A DNA stretch of 64,000 nt, from positions 47,450,229-47,514,228 of the forward strand of contig QVOM02000025.1 in assembly GCA_003586115.2 (NCBI GenBank), written 5' to 3'. Each line of letters starts with the position of its first letter. Position 1 is the stretch's first letter. Positions 1-9,478 of the stretch are shown here, piece after piece. Origin of the DNA: Salvator merianae (taxonomy: Eukaryota; Chordata; Lepidosauria; Squamata; Teiidae). The notes beneath the pieces were generated by a model. It searched no databases, was not told the origin of the DNA, and saw only the letters and a list, made by a program, of their open reading frames with translations. The translations under genes and the position numbers were made by a program.

Positions 1-851
1 ACGTAACTTTAGCTTGTGTATATTTGCCTAACAAACAACAGAAATTATTTTTTCAAAATATGATGAAACAATTAATTCCAGCTGTGTATTCCAGCTATGA
101 CGGACATGCATACAGCAAGTGCCCATAGACCAAAATACTATGGGTGATCCTTTTTGGCAGCATGCCAGAAAGTGCCACCTGAAAGAGTCCTCCTAGAAGC
201 TTTTGTTCCTGGCCTTTGAAGATTCTACATTACCTCCAGCATCATCTCCAGAGGCAATGACCAGGGCTGCAGTGGGATGGGTCATCCTAATGCAGACAGC
301 CCTGTTCTGATCCAACAGCAACCCATCCCAGTGTGGCTTGGAATGGCACATAGTGCTCCACCTTGTCCTGGGATTACAGAACTGAGTGGGGAAAGGACCA
401 TGTGGCTAAAACATGATCCAAGAGATCTTCTGCATCTTTCTTTCACTCATTTCACCATCCTTAACCTTTTGGGAGCTTTCTGGATAAAATTGCATTCCCA
501 TCCAAGGTTAACTCTAAGCAGGATTCCTAGTCTATGTGCTAGACTAGGTGCCCCGGGCTGCCTTCCTGCTTGTCCCACCCAGAATGACTAAGAGGGTCTA
601 AAGCTTTAGGCTTTGAAGCCTAGTTGTTAAGTTGACTCTATAGAAGACATGTCCAGAAATCCCTTTTGAGAAATATACTCACATTATCTAGCATGCCAGA
701 ACAAGGTTTGCAAAGGAGGAAAACCTGGGCTAGCTGTTTCACATGGGCATTTGTTGACTCTGCCCTGCCCTCACTGAAGGTCAGAAACTGTGCATGAGAA
801 AGCCAAACAAATGATGCTAAACAGTGGCAGTTCAGGAACAGTACTAGAGAC
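1..851. other. Unannotated, apparently unique DNA
   Basis: I see no gene or recognisable repeat here. An open frame at 277-591 on the plus strand has no domain, no low-complexity domain-like pattern and no splice context, so I do not treat it as coding. Base composition is ordinary for the window. Confidence 0.5.
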
Positions 852-854
852 ATG
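852..854. repeat. Left 3-bp target-site duplication (ATG) of the 855-1463 element
   Basis: ATG directly abuts the terminal GGGCC; the matching ATG lies at 1464-1466 directly after the terminal GGCCC. Confidence 0.7.
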
Positions 855-1463
855 GGGCCTTTTCGCACTGAGCTTGGTAGACCGTTCCCAGTAGTCGGCT
901 TTGGACCGGAGTGGTTGGGGAACGCTGGCTGCCCTTCACACTCCCAGCCAGAGGAATGGACCTGAAGCCGACCAGCAGAGGGAACAGTGCGAACGGTAGC
1001 CGCTAGTTCGGTACCCGCTTCGCACCCACTTCGCACCCACTTCGCACCTTCGCATCCACTTCGTACCCAGATGGCTGGTTATGAAGCCGGCTTCGTAACG
1101 GCAGCTCGGTTACTCAGCCGAAAGGGCTATCCCGGGTACGAAGTTTTGTATCAGGTTACGAAGCAGCAGAGCGGGGTACGGAAACTTCGCACCCCAGATG
1201 CGAAGCAGCGGAGCGTGCATGTGTAGCCGCAACAGCCATGCCCAACGCCGAGGCAAACAGTGCGAAAGGACCATGCCCGATCTCTGCTCCATCGTGCAGG
1301 TCGGGATGAAGACATCTTTTTTTGTTGTCTTGCCTTATCCAGCTTTGGGTTCGGATCGGGTACGAAGCAGTCAGGATCGGGTGAGGCGCACGCCCGCGGC
1401 AGTGCAAACGCTCCGTTCTAGCGAGTGGACTGGAACGGTCTACTGCTACAGTGCGAAAGGCCC
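855..1463. mobile_element. Family B MITE (PIF/Harbinger-like), CpG-rich, with ATG target duplication
   Basis: The left end reads GGGCCTTTTCGCACTG and the right end CAGTGCGAAAGGCCC, a near-perfect inverted pair that continues inward as GGTAGACCGTTCC / GGAACGGTCTAC. The flanking trinucleotide ATG (852-854 and 1464-1466) is duplicated, as expected for a 3-bp target-site duplication. The 609-bp interior has no transposase frame, so it is non-autonomous. It is strikingly CpG-rich beside AT-rich flanks and carries short direct repeats of TTCGCACCC around 1016-1070. The 3-bp duplication suggests PIF/Harbinger, but ATG is not that superfamily's canonical TWA, so the superfamily is an inference. Confidence 0.8.
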
Positions 1464-1663
1464 ATGGAGCCACTTTATACTTTAGTGCTATTAAAGGTTG
1501 AGCTCTGGGTTTGAGTTGTTTTGGGGAAATTAGCTTTTGCCCAGGCATTAGACCTTTTTAGGGATCGATATTTCGATTATGTTTTTAATAATGCTAAATT
1601 GACATAGAAAATGCAAATCCTTGAAATCCTTGAAAAGGTAATCCTTGAAAAGAATGGTGCATC

Positions 1664-1669
1664 TTTATT
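1664..1669 (-). promoter_or_regulatory. Polyadenylation signal AATAAA of LTR copy 1
   Basis: TTTATT on the plus strand reads AATAAA on the minus strand. The hexamer is conserved at 52714-52719 in copy 2. Confidence 0.45.
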
Positions 1670-2383
1670 AGGACCCAGCAAAAAGATTGAAATCCAAAGA
1701 AATAGCAATAAACAATGTAATTTGTTAGAATCAACTAGTTTCATTGGTAGGATAGGTAGTTTGGCATTTGGAAAAGGAAAAGAAAAAGGCTTGGCTCCAA
1801 ACTTAAGTAAGGAGATCTATTTAGTAAGTGTAATAGGGGGAGGGTGAAGAAAGAGAGAGAGTCTGGGAGAAGCTAGCAATGGAGACTAGAGAGGTTTCTT
1901 ACACTAGAGGAGTAAATCTCACCCATCTGTAGTCTTCTCCAGGTAAAACATCATCATGCCAAAAAGGAAAATTTGGGGAAAAAGATGCATAGGTTTCTTG
2001 CAGACAAAATGGGCTAAAAATCAGAGAATGGGATATGGACGAGGCTCCACAACCCTTACTAATTTAGAAACAAAAACAGCTCTTTTGCCAAGGGGCATGG
2101 AGAGAGATATGGAATCCCTCTTCTAGTGAAATCAGCTCAAATGGGAAAAAAAAGGAAACTGCAAGCAAGCATTAGGATCAAGCAGCTCCTTAGAAAAATC
2201 TGTTCCCTCTCCATTTCTGGAGAGAAGTAAAATCAGCTCTCAGCCAAGTAAAATGGGGCTGAGAAAGATCATCATTCTTCTTCTCTATAATGGTTCTTCC
2301 TCTCTTCTTCCTCTGATACATAATGTTTCTTCTTCTCCTGCTAACTCATGTTTCTTCTTCTTTTCTAATAGAAAAACCTGAAC

Positions 2384-2390
2384 TTTTATA
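2384..2390 (-). promoter_or_regulatory. TATA box of LTR copy 1
   Basis: The minus strand reads AAGAATATAAAAGTTCAGG; the same motif is preserved in copy 2 at about 53394-53402. Its position upstream of the AATAAA at 1664-1669 fits a U3 promoter. Confidence 0.45.
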
Positions 2391-2745
2391 TTCTTTTTCC
2401 CAAGTAGAAAAAAGGAGCAAACTTCCTTTTAGTTGAGCAAAGATGTGTGTTTGGTCACATAGAGAGATAACCAGACAACTACACTGGTTGATGAGCTTAA
2501 ATGGTGCTGTTTGCATTCTTAATGAGAAGTTCTCAAGATGTAGGTTTGAACAATGGACTAGTTTTGATGGCCAGACACTTGCCCAATCTTTTGCTAACCA
2601 TTAATGCGTAATTTCCTGAGCTGACTCTCTGCAGCCAGGTTAACTTATTCAAGAGATGAGCAGAGGAAATCTGGTTTCTACAGGGTCCAGGATTCTGGTC
2701 AGATTCCCTGTATTTGAAACCTTACAGTTATATTTCATAGGATCC

Positions 2746-3008
2746 ATGTCTGCGTTACTGTGCTAGTGAGCATCCAGATGCTTTCCAAAATGTTGTCCAC
2801 AGCTGTACTGGAAGCAGTTGGACTGCTCCTGGTATCCAGCATTTGCACCTACTCCTGAACTCTGCAAGTCATGGAGTGGCATGGCTGTGACTCTTGCTGT
2901 GCAGTCACACTCTATGCCACGTCCCTGGGCACCATGGCAGTGGGTGGACATTTCCATCTTGGAATGGGATAATTATCCCATTCTAAGGTAGAAAGTGAGA
3001 AAATGCCT
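2746..3008. mobile_element. Family B MITE, decayed
   Basis: The right end (AAGGTAGAAAGTGAGAAAATGCC) is a diverged version of the family B terminus, and the inner left sequence GCTAGTGAGCATCCAGATGC matches the subterminal block of the 54846 element. The left outermost bases are unclear because they merge with the LTR-like edge. No coding capacity. Confidence 0.5.
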
Positions 3009-3109
3009 ATGAAAGAAGAGTACCTCCCAAGAGTTGTTCCTGGAAGCAGGAATGCTGATGACAAAATGGAAGCTGTCCCTGCTTGTCCCTGCTGCCTACT
3101 GCTTTAAAT

Positions 3110-3280
3110 GTTATATTTATTTTTGTTGTAGTCATTTACAGTCTGTTATGTTCTATAACATTATCGATTATATGATTTTTATATTTAAATATGATATAAT
3201 TTTTATAAAGCTGTAAACCATCTTCAGCAATTTGTTTTTGAAAGGTGGTATACAATAAACTGCATGAATGAATGAATTCT
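3110..3280 (+). mobile_element. LINE 3' tail, L2-like
   Basis: The sequence CTGTAAACCATCTTCAGC followed by GAAAGGTGGTATACAATAAA and a short GAATGAATGAAT tail matches the familiar reptile L2-type 3' end (GTAAACCGCC...GGCGGTATATAAA plus a tetranucleotide tail). Only the 3' end is present; a 5'-truncated insertion is typical of LINEs. The identification is from memory of the family, not a search. Confidence 0.55.
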
Positions 3281-3290
3281 GGGTTTAATG

Positions 3291-4366
3291 GCTCATCTAT
3301 CCAAAACTTTTTTTGTCTTGCTCCCATTCTTTTAGAACAAAGGAAGAAAAAAAATACTTTTAGAACAAAGACCACTGATTATTTTTTTAAAAGAATAGTA
3401 GTAAATGTTACAAACATGTTTTTTAGCAGAAGATAACAATACTCTTTATTTTGTTTCACAGTCTCTGGATTGAAACCATATGCACATGGTCCTGGACAGA
3501 ACTATATTTATAAGATGTGAGCTTTTCTGTGAATTCATTCAACTGCCTTTTTGGAGCATCCTGAATGTAAACATATTGAACTTGACTTAACAAGTGCCAC
3601 CATGTCACAGTGCTCAGACTCTACAGATCTGGAATGTAAAAACAAATATTACCTTGAGGCATGCATGTCCTACAAATTCTCTGTGATTGTGACATATCTG
3701 CCAGAATTTAACTTCTTTGGCAGTGTCACCTTCTTTGACATATTCATTGGTACTTGTGATTTTCTACTTGCCTTACACTACAACCAAGGCTTATTCTATT
3801 CAAAGCACATGTCAGTGCAGAGCATTGCATCCCATTTGCATGCTCATTACAGCCTCAAAATATCTTACTGTTACAGATGATGACATTTGGCTATATTCTG
3901 CAATGTGCTGTCTTAGAAGAAGAAGAAAAATCCTTTGCCTTGTGACACAGTTCAGAAATATTTAAACAAAACCTCTGAGTTAGTTATCTCTCTCTGTGTG
4001 ACTTTCACTGTTGGGTCATTCATACTGCATAATTTTCTCTGTGTTGCTGCGAATTTTTTTTTCTTTTTAAAATGCCATTTTGAAGCCTTCAAAAAATTAT
4101 TTTAGAAAAACATGTATTTGCCACTGCAACTTTAAACTAGTAAAGCTTTTTTACTTTGTGCATGCTTTATAAAGACACAAATTAATTTATGTCTAGGAAA
4201 TATTGTTTAAATATAAAACAATAGCACCACAATTAGATTTTCCACTTACTGACTTTTATCTTAGGTAACTGAAGATTAGGTCAAAATAGTACCTACTATT
4301 CAAGAAAGTGAAAATGACAGAAATGATTTAGGATTAGTGTGAGTTTGTTGAAGTCCCAGTTAACCT
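3291..4366. other. Unannotated AT-rich DNA
   Basis: Overlapping open frames near 3551-3965 show no recognisable domain. I see no repeat family that recurs elsewhere in the window. Confidence 0.4.
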
Positions 4367-4697
4367 TAGGGATGTGCAAATTTCAATTTGTATTTGAAAA
4401 TTCATTCAAAATTTCATTTTCATGAATTGTCGCATTTACAGTTTTCAAATGAAAACGAAAAAGCCTATTATTTTGCAAAAAATGAAATTCGCGGAATTTT
4501 TGCAATTTTCGCTCTGTTTAAACCATGAAAATGGCATTTTCAATGGGAAAATGAATGCAAAAATGCAAAAGAATGCGAAAAATGTGAATATGAGTGGAAA
4601 ACATGCATTTTTCGACAACAAAATTCACTGATGAAGTGAAAATACATATTTTCATTTGAAAATGAATTGAAAACATTTTTTTTCATGCACATCCCTA
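4367..4697. mobile_element. Family A MITE (hAT-like), short AT-rich form
   Basis: Begins TAGGGATGTGCAAATTTC and ends TTTTTCATGCACATCCCTA, the family A termini. The 331-bp interior is a foldback of TTTTCGCA / TGCGAAAA-type words with no coding potential. The flanks share TTAAC on both sides but not a clean 8-bp duplication, so this copy is old or its ends have shifted. Confidence 0.7.
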
Positions 4698-4699
4698 TT

Positions 4700-5136
4700 A
4701 ACAATGCTAGTAGGCATCTGTTGATGTTCCAGATGTGCTCTATTCCCATCCCTCTCACCAAAAATACAGCTCTGTTGTCCACAACTGAACCAGGAACAAT
4801 TGGACTGCTCCCAGTACACAGTGCTCATACCCACTTTTAGGTGCAAAAGCTGCAGGCCTTGGCATAGCATCTGTGGTACGGCTGCATCTGTGGCTGCACA
4901 GTCACACACCAAGTCCCTGGTCACCATGCCAGTGGTCAGTCATTTTTGTGGTTGCTGTCATGGTTGCATGTCATATGGTTGCATGTCATGTGTCAGCATT
5001 CACACTGCAAGTGCTAGGAGCCCATTTTCAGTTTGTTTCAGCTCTCATAGTGTGGATGACTGCCTCACCACAGGGATTATTCCACCTTGGAATGGTCAGA
5101 TTTTACCATTCAAAAGTGGAAAGTGTGAAAAGGCCC
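4700..5136. mobile_element. Family B MITE, left end damaged
   Basis: The right end AAGTGTGAAAAGGCCC is a good family B terminus. The left inner block GCTAGTAGGCATCTG resembles the subterminal block of other copies, but the outer left terminus is missing next to the family A insertion ending at 4697. The interior is rich in GCATG and CATGGT words that recur in other family B copies. Confidence 0.5.
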
Positions 5137-5682
5137 CTAGTTTCCAGGAGGGGTACATTTGGATGGAGCTTAAGACATGCTTCTGGACTACAGTGTCATA
5201 TCTGTCTATTGTCCATACTGACATCAACAATACTACCAGCGGCTTTCTCATGCTACTTAAAATACACTGAATTATAATTCTTTCAGTCCAGGAAAAGTTC
5301 ATTAAATTATTTTCAGGGGTATTTTTTCACAAAACAACACTGTTTTATCTATATGGTGTATAAGAAAGTGATTCCTAAATGTGTACAATGACACCTTTTT
5401 AAATACAGAGTGGGGAACAAGTCTAGATGCCAAACAGGATTGCCCTATGAAATAATTTTTACAGACCTGATGAGATTATCTTATCTTCATAATGATTAAA
5501 TATATAGAAATCCTAACTTGGTTACTGCAATCCTAAATGTATTCTTAAGAGCTTTAACTAAGGACGATTTTCTCCTGCTGTACTTTTGACCTGTGAAAAT
5601 GGCTCTAATTTATTATGATAAAGGGCAGCAAGATATAGGGCAAATTCACTTTTGTCTTGTGGAATGGTCTCCAGAGACTATC

Positions 5683-6050
5683 GACCTGTTTTCACGTTGG
5701 TGCAAGTGATCATCAGGATGCTCACTAACATACTGCATCCACATTTTGTGGAAGTCCAGGTGATGAGGAGCATCTGTAGTCCACAGTTGGACTGGGAGCA
5801 GCTGCACTGCTCCCTGTACATAGCATTCACACCTACTTCAGGTTGTAGGGTGGAGTGGGGTGGGCTGCAACTGCACACTCACATGCCACATTCCTGGTCA
5901 CCATGCCAGTGGTAGGATGTTTCCATGACTACTGTCATGGAAGGTGGGCAGCATTCACACTGCAAATGCTGAAAGCCTATTTCTGGGCTGTTCCACGTCT
6001 TGCAGTGCAGATGGTCACAGCACGATGGGGACTGTTCTCCATTCAACCAG
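5683..6050. mobile_element. Family B MITE, 3' end missing
   Basis: The left end GACCTGTTTTCACGTTGGTGC and the subterminal CATCAGGATGCTCACTAAC match family B. The interior (TGGGAGCAGCTGCACTGCTCC and CCATGCCAGTGG) is shared with other copies. The matching right terminus was not found. Confidence 0.45.
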
Positions 6051-6127
6051 ATTCTAGTTTGATCTAGAATCAATGATGGACAGTTTGTAGTAGTTTGCAG
6101 TCTGAGATTAACATTTTAAAAATCTAC

Positions 6128-6304
6128 TAGAAATGCATTGAATAATTTGAATCAAACTGTTCTGTTTGAACTAGCCACTTTTGAACAGGAGCTGCTTCAA
6201 TTCCTATTGGACTGGCATAATTTGAATGGTTCAATTCAAATAGTTCAAAATCGAACCAAATTTGCACATTACCACAAAAATGGAGGCTAGGAGAACCACA
6301 TCTA
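6128..6304. mobile_element. Possible decayed family A MITE
   Basis: TAGAAATGCATTGAA at the left and CCACATCTA at the right resemble the family A termini, with inner words TTTGAACTAG and GTTCAAT forming a foldback. The flanking octamers match only weakly, so boundaries are tentative. Confidence 0.3.
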
Positions 6305-6929
6305 AAAACTCAATGGATTTACAATATCGTTGTCTTTCACTGGACAGACCAAATCTTTCCTCAGTTACTTTAGCGGAAATGGAGAAGAAAGCAAGCTGAA
6401 TTCAAGATGCTACATTACAGCCAAGCCAGCTAGGATCTCCCATGACTTCAGTACCATACTTCTGTACTGCAATGGATTAGACCTATATCATATCGCAGTC
6501 ACCCCAGGCAGGATTTCTCATGGAATACAATACATCAGAGCAGGAGGAAGTATAATTTCTTTTACCTTTCTCACACAACACAGAATCTGTCCAACTGACT
6601 GAATCACACTAAGTTGCACAGACACCTTCCATATTTCCAATTTCTGAAAGGCATTCTTCATGGGAAAAGGTGACCAGAGGGGAAAAAAAAGAAGAAGCTC
6701 CGAGGTGACATAGGGCTTCCCTTTGACCTGATTGCTTTGGTTACTACCGCACACACACATGTATCAGGTGTTTAAATGGCAGCCTGGGTCAACAGAAAGT
6801 CCCTTTTGCACCATCTTACAGTAAGAGTGGGATGTCACACACTTACCAGGAAATCTTGAGTTTTCTGATTCAGGCCATCGTTTGCCAGCCCCTGCCAACA
6901 CAACAAGTTTCGGACTGCAAAAGGTGAGA

Positions 6930-7062
6930 GGAACCTTGCTGTGACAGGCCACATCTTATCTAGTCCAGCATCCTTTATCACACAATTATTCCTGGGCATT
7001 ATCAAGCAGAAGATAAAGGAAAAAGCTTCATCTGCTCTTCTCTCTCTGCAAATGGCCTTTAG
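6930..7062 (-). mobile_element. LINE 3' tail fragment (same family as 59000-59302)
   Basis: On the minus strand it reads TTCTGCTTGATAATGCCCAG and then GATGCTGGACTAGAT. The plus-strand copy near 59190 reads TTTTGCTTGAGAATGCCCAG, followed by the GGGCT...GATCCAGCAGGGCTGTTCTTATG type of ending. This is a common squamate CR1-like tail in my recollection. Truncated at both ends. Confidence 0.5.
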
Positions 7063-7079
7063 AACCATCCTGCCTTTGC

Positions 7080-7270
7080 CTCCAGCACAGAGATGTTACT
7101 TAGGCATAATTCTGGATTGACATCTTCATTTTGTTATCTACAAGAACCCCAAGGTCCTTTCTTAGCCTGTCAGAGAAAGCTCAACTCCCATCAATTTACA
7201 GGTATAATTAAAGTTCTTCTCCAAAGTGCATCACTTTGCACTTACTAAGATTAAAGTGCGTTAATCTGAA
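7080..7270 (-). pseudogene. CR1-type LINE reverse-transcriptase fragment
   Basis: The minus strand encodes pieces of the C-terminal part of a CR1-like reverse transcriptase. FNLSKCKVMHFG (about 7221-7256) is followed after a stop-containing stretch by LRKDLGVLVDNKMKMS (about 7115-7165). In CR1 proteins the KCKVMH motif is followed a few dozen residues later by KDLGVLVD, which is the order and spacing here. A TAA directly after the first block shows the copy is dead. It lies beside a LINE-tail fragment (6930-7062) but the two need not be one insertion. Confidence 0.7.
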
Positions 7271-8109
7271 CGAATCTGATAATCTCTTGGGAAGCTGAAA
7301 CAGGGGAAATGATTGCCTTTCAAAAACAATTGGTATTTTTTCTCCTGATCTAAGGGTCACTAAAAGAAACTCTAGAACCATGTATAAGAAGAATTGCTGA
7401 ATTTTCCAGAATGTGCACAACTAGAACTAGACATTCCCCAATCATTTGAAAGGATAATTTACTTGCATAGTAAATTTTATTTTTAAGTCAACATACATAA
7501 GATAATGCTGTTAAAAGTTTTTTTTTTTTTTTAAAGAAACATGTACTTTCTCTGATTGAGCTGTATTCTGTACAGCATGACTACCTCTGTTGTTTTGAAA
7601 GCTAAGCTTTCCAAGAATCAAAGAGGTTTTTTTCTTGTTTTTTTTTAAAAAACCTTATCAATTAAAAAAACATTTCTTGGCTTTCCTTCCTTTCTTTGCT
7701 TTTCAAAATATGAAGATCAAAAAAAATAAATAAAAATGAGAGAGTGAGATTATTTCTCACTCTCCTATAATTAGTTAGGGACAGAGTCACAGTATAAACT
7801 TCACACTCATATAGAGACAGATATAAACTTCTTCCAAGGATACCATTTTTGTGTGACAAGAAACAGAAAACACACACACATATATAATATCAGAAGGATA
7901 ATTGTATATGCTAAATATAAATTAAACATGCTCATGCTAAAAAAGTATTCTTTAAAAACATTTTATGTTTTGCTATTATTTGTTATCCCTATCCTAAATT
8001 TCTATTGCCACCCCAAAAATCTGAACCATGAGTGCCTTTGGAAGATATTATAAAACATTTCTAGAGTCAAGTAAAAAAAGAGAATATTTATATGTACAGT
8101 GACCAGGGA
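7271..8109. other. Unannotated AT-rich DNA
   Basis: Contains a run of T at about 7517-7532 and A-rich patches. No gene or recognisable transposon ends seen. Confidence 0.4.
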
Positions 8110-8245
8110 CTGAATTCAACACAATGGTGTCTAACAAAAACTGTACCTTGCATCACAAAATCTTTTGAACAGGAAATGACAGGAATTGAAACCTCAGTGA
8201 AAAGCAGGTGTTCTGCCCATGAGATACAATCCATCCTACAATACA
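8110..8245 (-). mobile_element. tRNA-derived SINE, decayed
   Basis: The minus strand reads ATTGTATCTCATGGGCAGAA, then CACCTGCTTTTCACTGAG and GGTTTCAATTCC. These match, in order, the A box (TAGCTCAGTGG), the GCACCTGCTTT anticodon region and the B box (GGTTCAATCCC) of the tRNA-derived head of reptile SINEs. The B box carries an extra T and the A box a shifted G. The body downstream (lower coordinates) is too diverged to define. Confidence 0.55.
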
Positions 8246-8738
8246 GGTACTATCTTCTCCATCTGTATAAGGCAGCTTGGGTAAATTTCACAGAAGGTAA
8301 ATTTCATCCTTCTCTTATCCAGAATGTTGATGTCTTCCCACCCAACCACCCCATTTTTATACCCTATAAAGTTCAAAGTGGAATCCATTTTAGACCTCCC
8401 CACCTTAAAAAAAAAAAACACAAAAACACCTCCAAGTGGGTTACAATATTTATTTGTGCATGCATGATTTCCTGTCTGATATCACAGTATTGAATAGTTT
8501 GAATATTTGTGTGAACGGGCTTTTGTTGTTGCTGGTGCTGTTTTTTCCCTGTGGAACACATTTCCTTCTTGGGACTGCATGCCAAGGTGGATAAGAAATA
8601 TTTTCATCTACAGGACACATTCACTTTTGGTGGTTCCATGTCAATGGGGAGTAGAACCAAAGTCAAAAAATGAGTAGAGCAATACATGTAATTCTTACTT
8701 TTGAATAGTAGACTACACAGGGATATTTAAAAGTCATG
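8246..8738. other. Unannotated DNA
   Basis: No recognisable element, apart from an A-rich stretch at 8406-8420. Confidence 0.4.
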
Positions 8739-9172
8739 GAGTCTGTTTACACTTTACAGCCTGGTACGGTATGGTATGAAAACAGCATAGCTATACCATG
8801 CCAGGCTGGAAGGAATCAGGTAAGGAGGCAGTTATCCACTCTTCAAGGGCTGGTCTGAACCAGACCATGAGCACTCAAACTATATATGGCAGGCCTGATT
8901 GCCATGACAGTAGCCATGGCAATGTCCAACCATTGCCGTGGTTATCAAGACACGGAGTGCAACTGCACAGGCATAGCCATGCCAGCCATTCACAGTATTC
9001 ACACCTTGAAAAGGGTGTGAATGTTGCTGACCAGGAGCCATCTAGCTGCTCCTGGTCAAGCTGTGGAAAGTGTATTAGCTGCAGCCATGCCTGGATGCTG
9101 TGGCAGCATCAGAGTACAGATGGGCCTGGCCAGTGAACAGAAGCTTACAAGAAGGTAAGGGTAAACAGACCT
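8739..9172. mobile_element. Family B MITE
   Basis: Ends GAGTCTGTTTACACTTTACAG and GGTAAGGGTAAACAGACCT are inverted copies. The core contains inverted subunits such as GCCATGACAGTAGCCATGGC, and 9018-9061 holds a pair of AGGAGC / GCTCCT arms. The flanking trinucleotides are ATG and GTG, so a duplication is only approximate. No coding capacity. Confidence 0.6.
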
Positions 9173-9207
9173 GTGGTTTTCTCCACAATCACCACTCCTC
9201 ATTCTAT

Positions 9208-9400
9208 GGGCCTTTCCACACTTACCTCCAGTTCTGTTCCAAGTTAATCACTGGAATGCTGCATTTGTATCCAGGGCCTGTTTGCACTTACCTTCTAGTG
9301 AGTGTGAAGATGCTCACATGTGAAGTGTATCCTCATTTTGTGGAGGCACTAGCAATCAGGAATGTTTGCAGCTACTAGCTGTGGATAATAATATGTCCAC
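9208..9400. mobile_element. Two overlapping family B MITE left ends
   Basis: GGGCCTTTCCACACTTACC begins at 9208 and a second terminus, GGGCCTGTTTGCACTTACC, begins at 9274, implying that one element inserted into or beside another. Neither has a visible right end before a family A-like remnant begins near 9400. Confidence 0.5.
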
Positions 9401-9478
9401 AGCTCCATTCAAACTAACTCAGAGAAGTTTGGTTTGATTCAAACTGAAAACTAGAACCTGAGTTCATGTACATCTCTA
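9400..9478. mobile_element. Family A right-end remnant
   Basis: TTCATGTACATCTCTA is a diverged family A right terminus preceded by TTTGATTCAAACTG, a subterminal word common to the short form. No left end was found. Confidence 0.35.

Larger units (their letters stand above)
1512..2748 (-). mobile_element. Solo-LTR-like retroelement, copy 1 (minus strand)
   Basis: About 1.24 kb that recurs in the same orientation at 52572-53818 with high similarity and small indels. Read on the minus strand it has LTR layout: a TATA box (TATAAAA, 2384-2390), a pyrimidine-poor leader rich in GAAGAAGAA, then an AATAAA signal (1664-1669) about 150 bases from the end. The minus-strand terminus is CAACTCA. No internal retroviral coding region adjoins it, so a solo LTR is the simplest reading. 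I cannot see a clear target duplication; the upstream edge abuts a family B MITE, which may have disrupted it. The retroelement class (ERV or Gypsy) is undetermined. Confidence 0.6.

Noticed and set aside
277..591. 104-codon open frame
   Set aside because: No domain, no paralogue in the window and no splice or promoter context. Such lengths are expected by chance in 64 kb.
1012..1070. Short regularly repeated TTCGCACCC words considered as a CRISPR-like array
   Set aside because: Repeats are 9 bases without unique spacers, inside a vertebrate transposon.
638..1548. Overlapping open frames on both strands around a CpG-rich patch
   Set aside because: They coincide with the palindromic family B MITE at 855-1463, and inverted CpG-rich sequence produces frames on both strands without coding meaning.
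3551..3880. 109-codon open frame with Cys and aromatic residues
   Set aside because: It lacks any recognisable family motif and overlaps another open frame of similar length on the same strand. AT-rich, chance-like.
8165..8240. Functional tRNA gene
   Set aside because: A and B boxes carry insertions and the cloverleaf cannot be completed. It fits a decayed tRNA-derived SINE.
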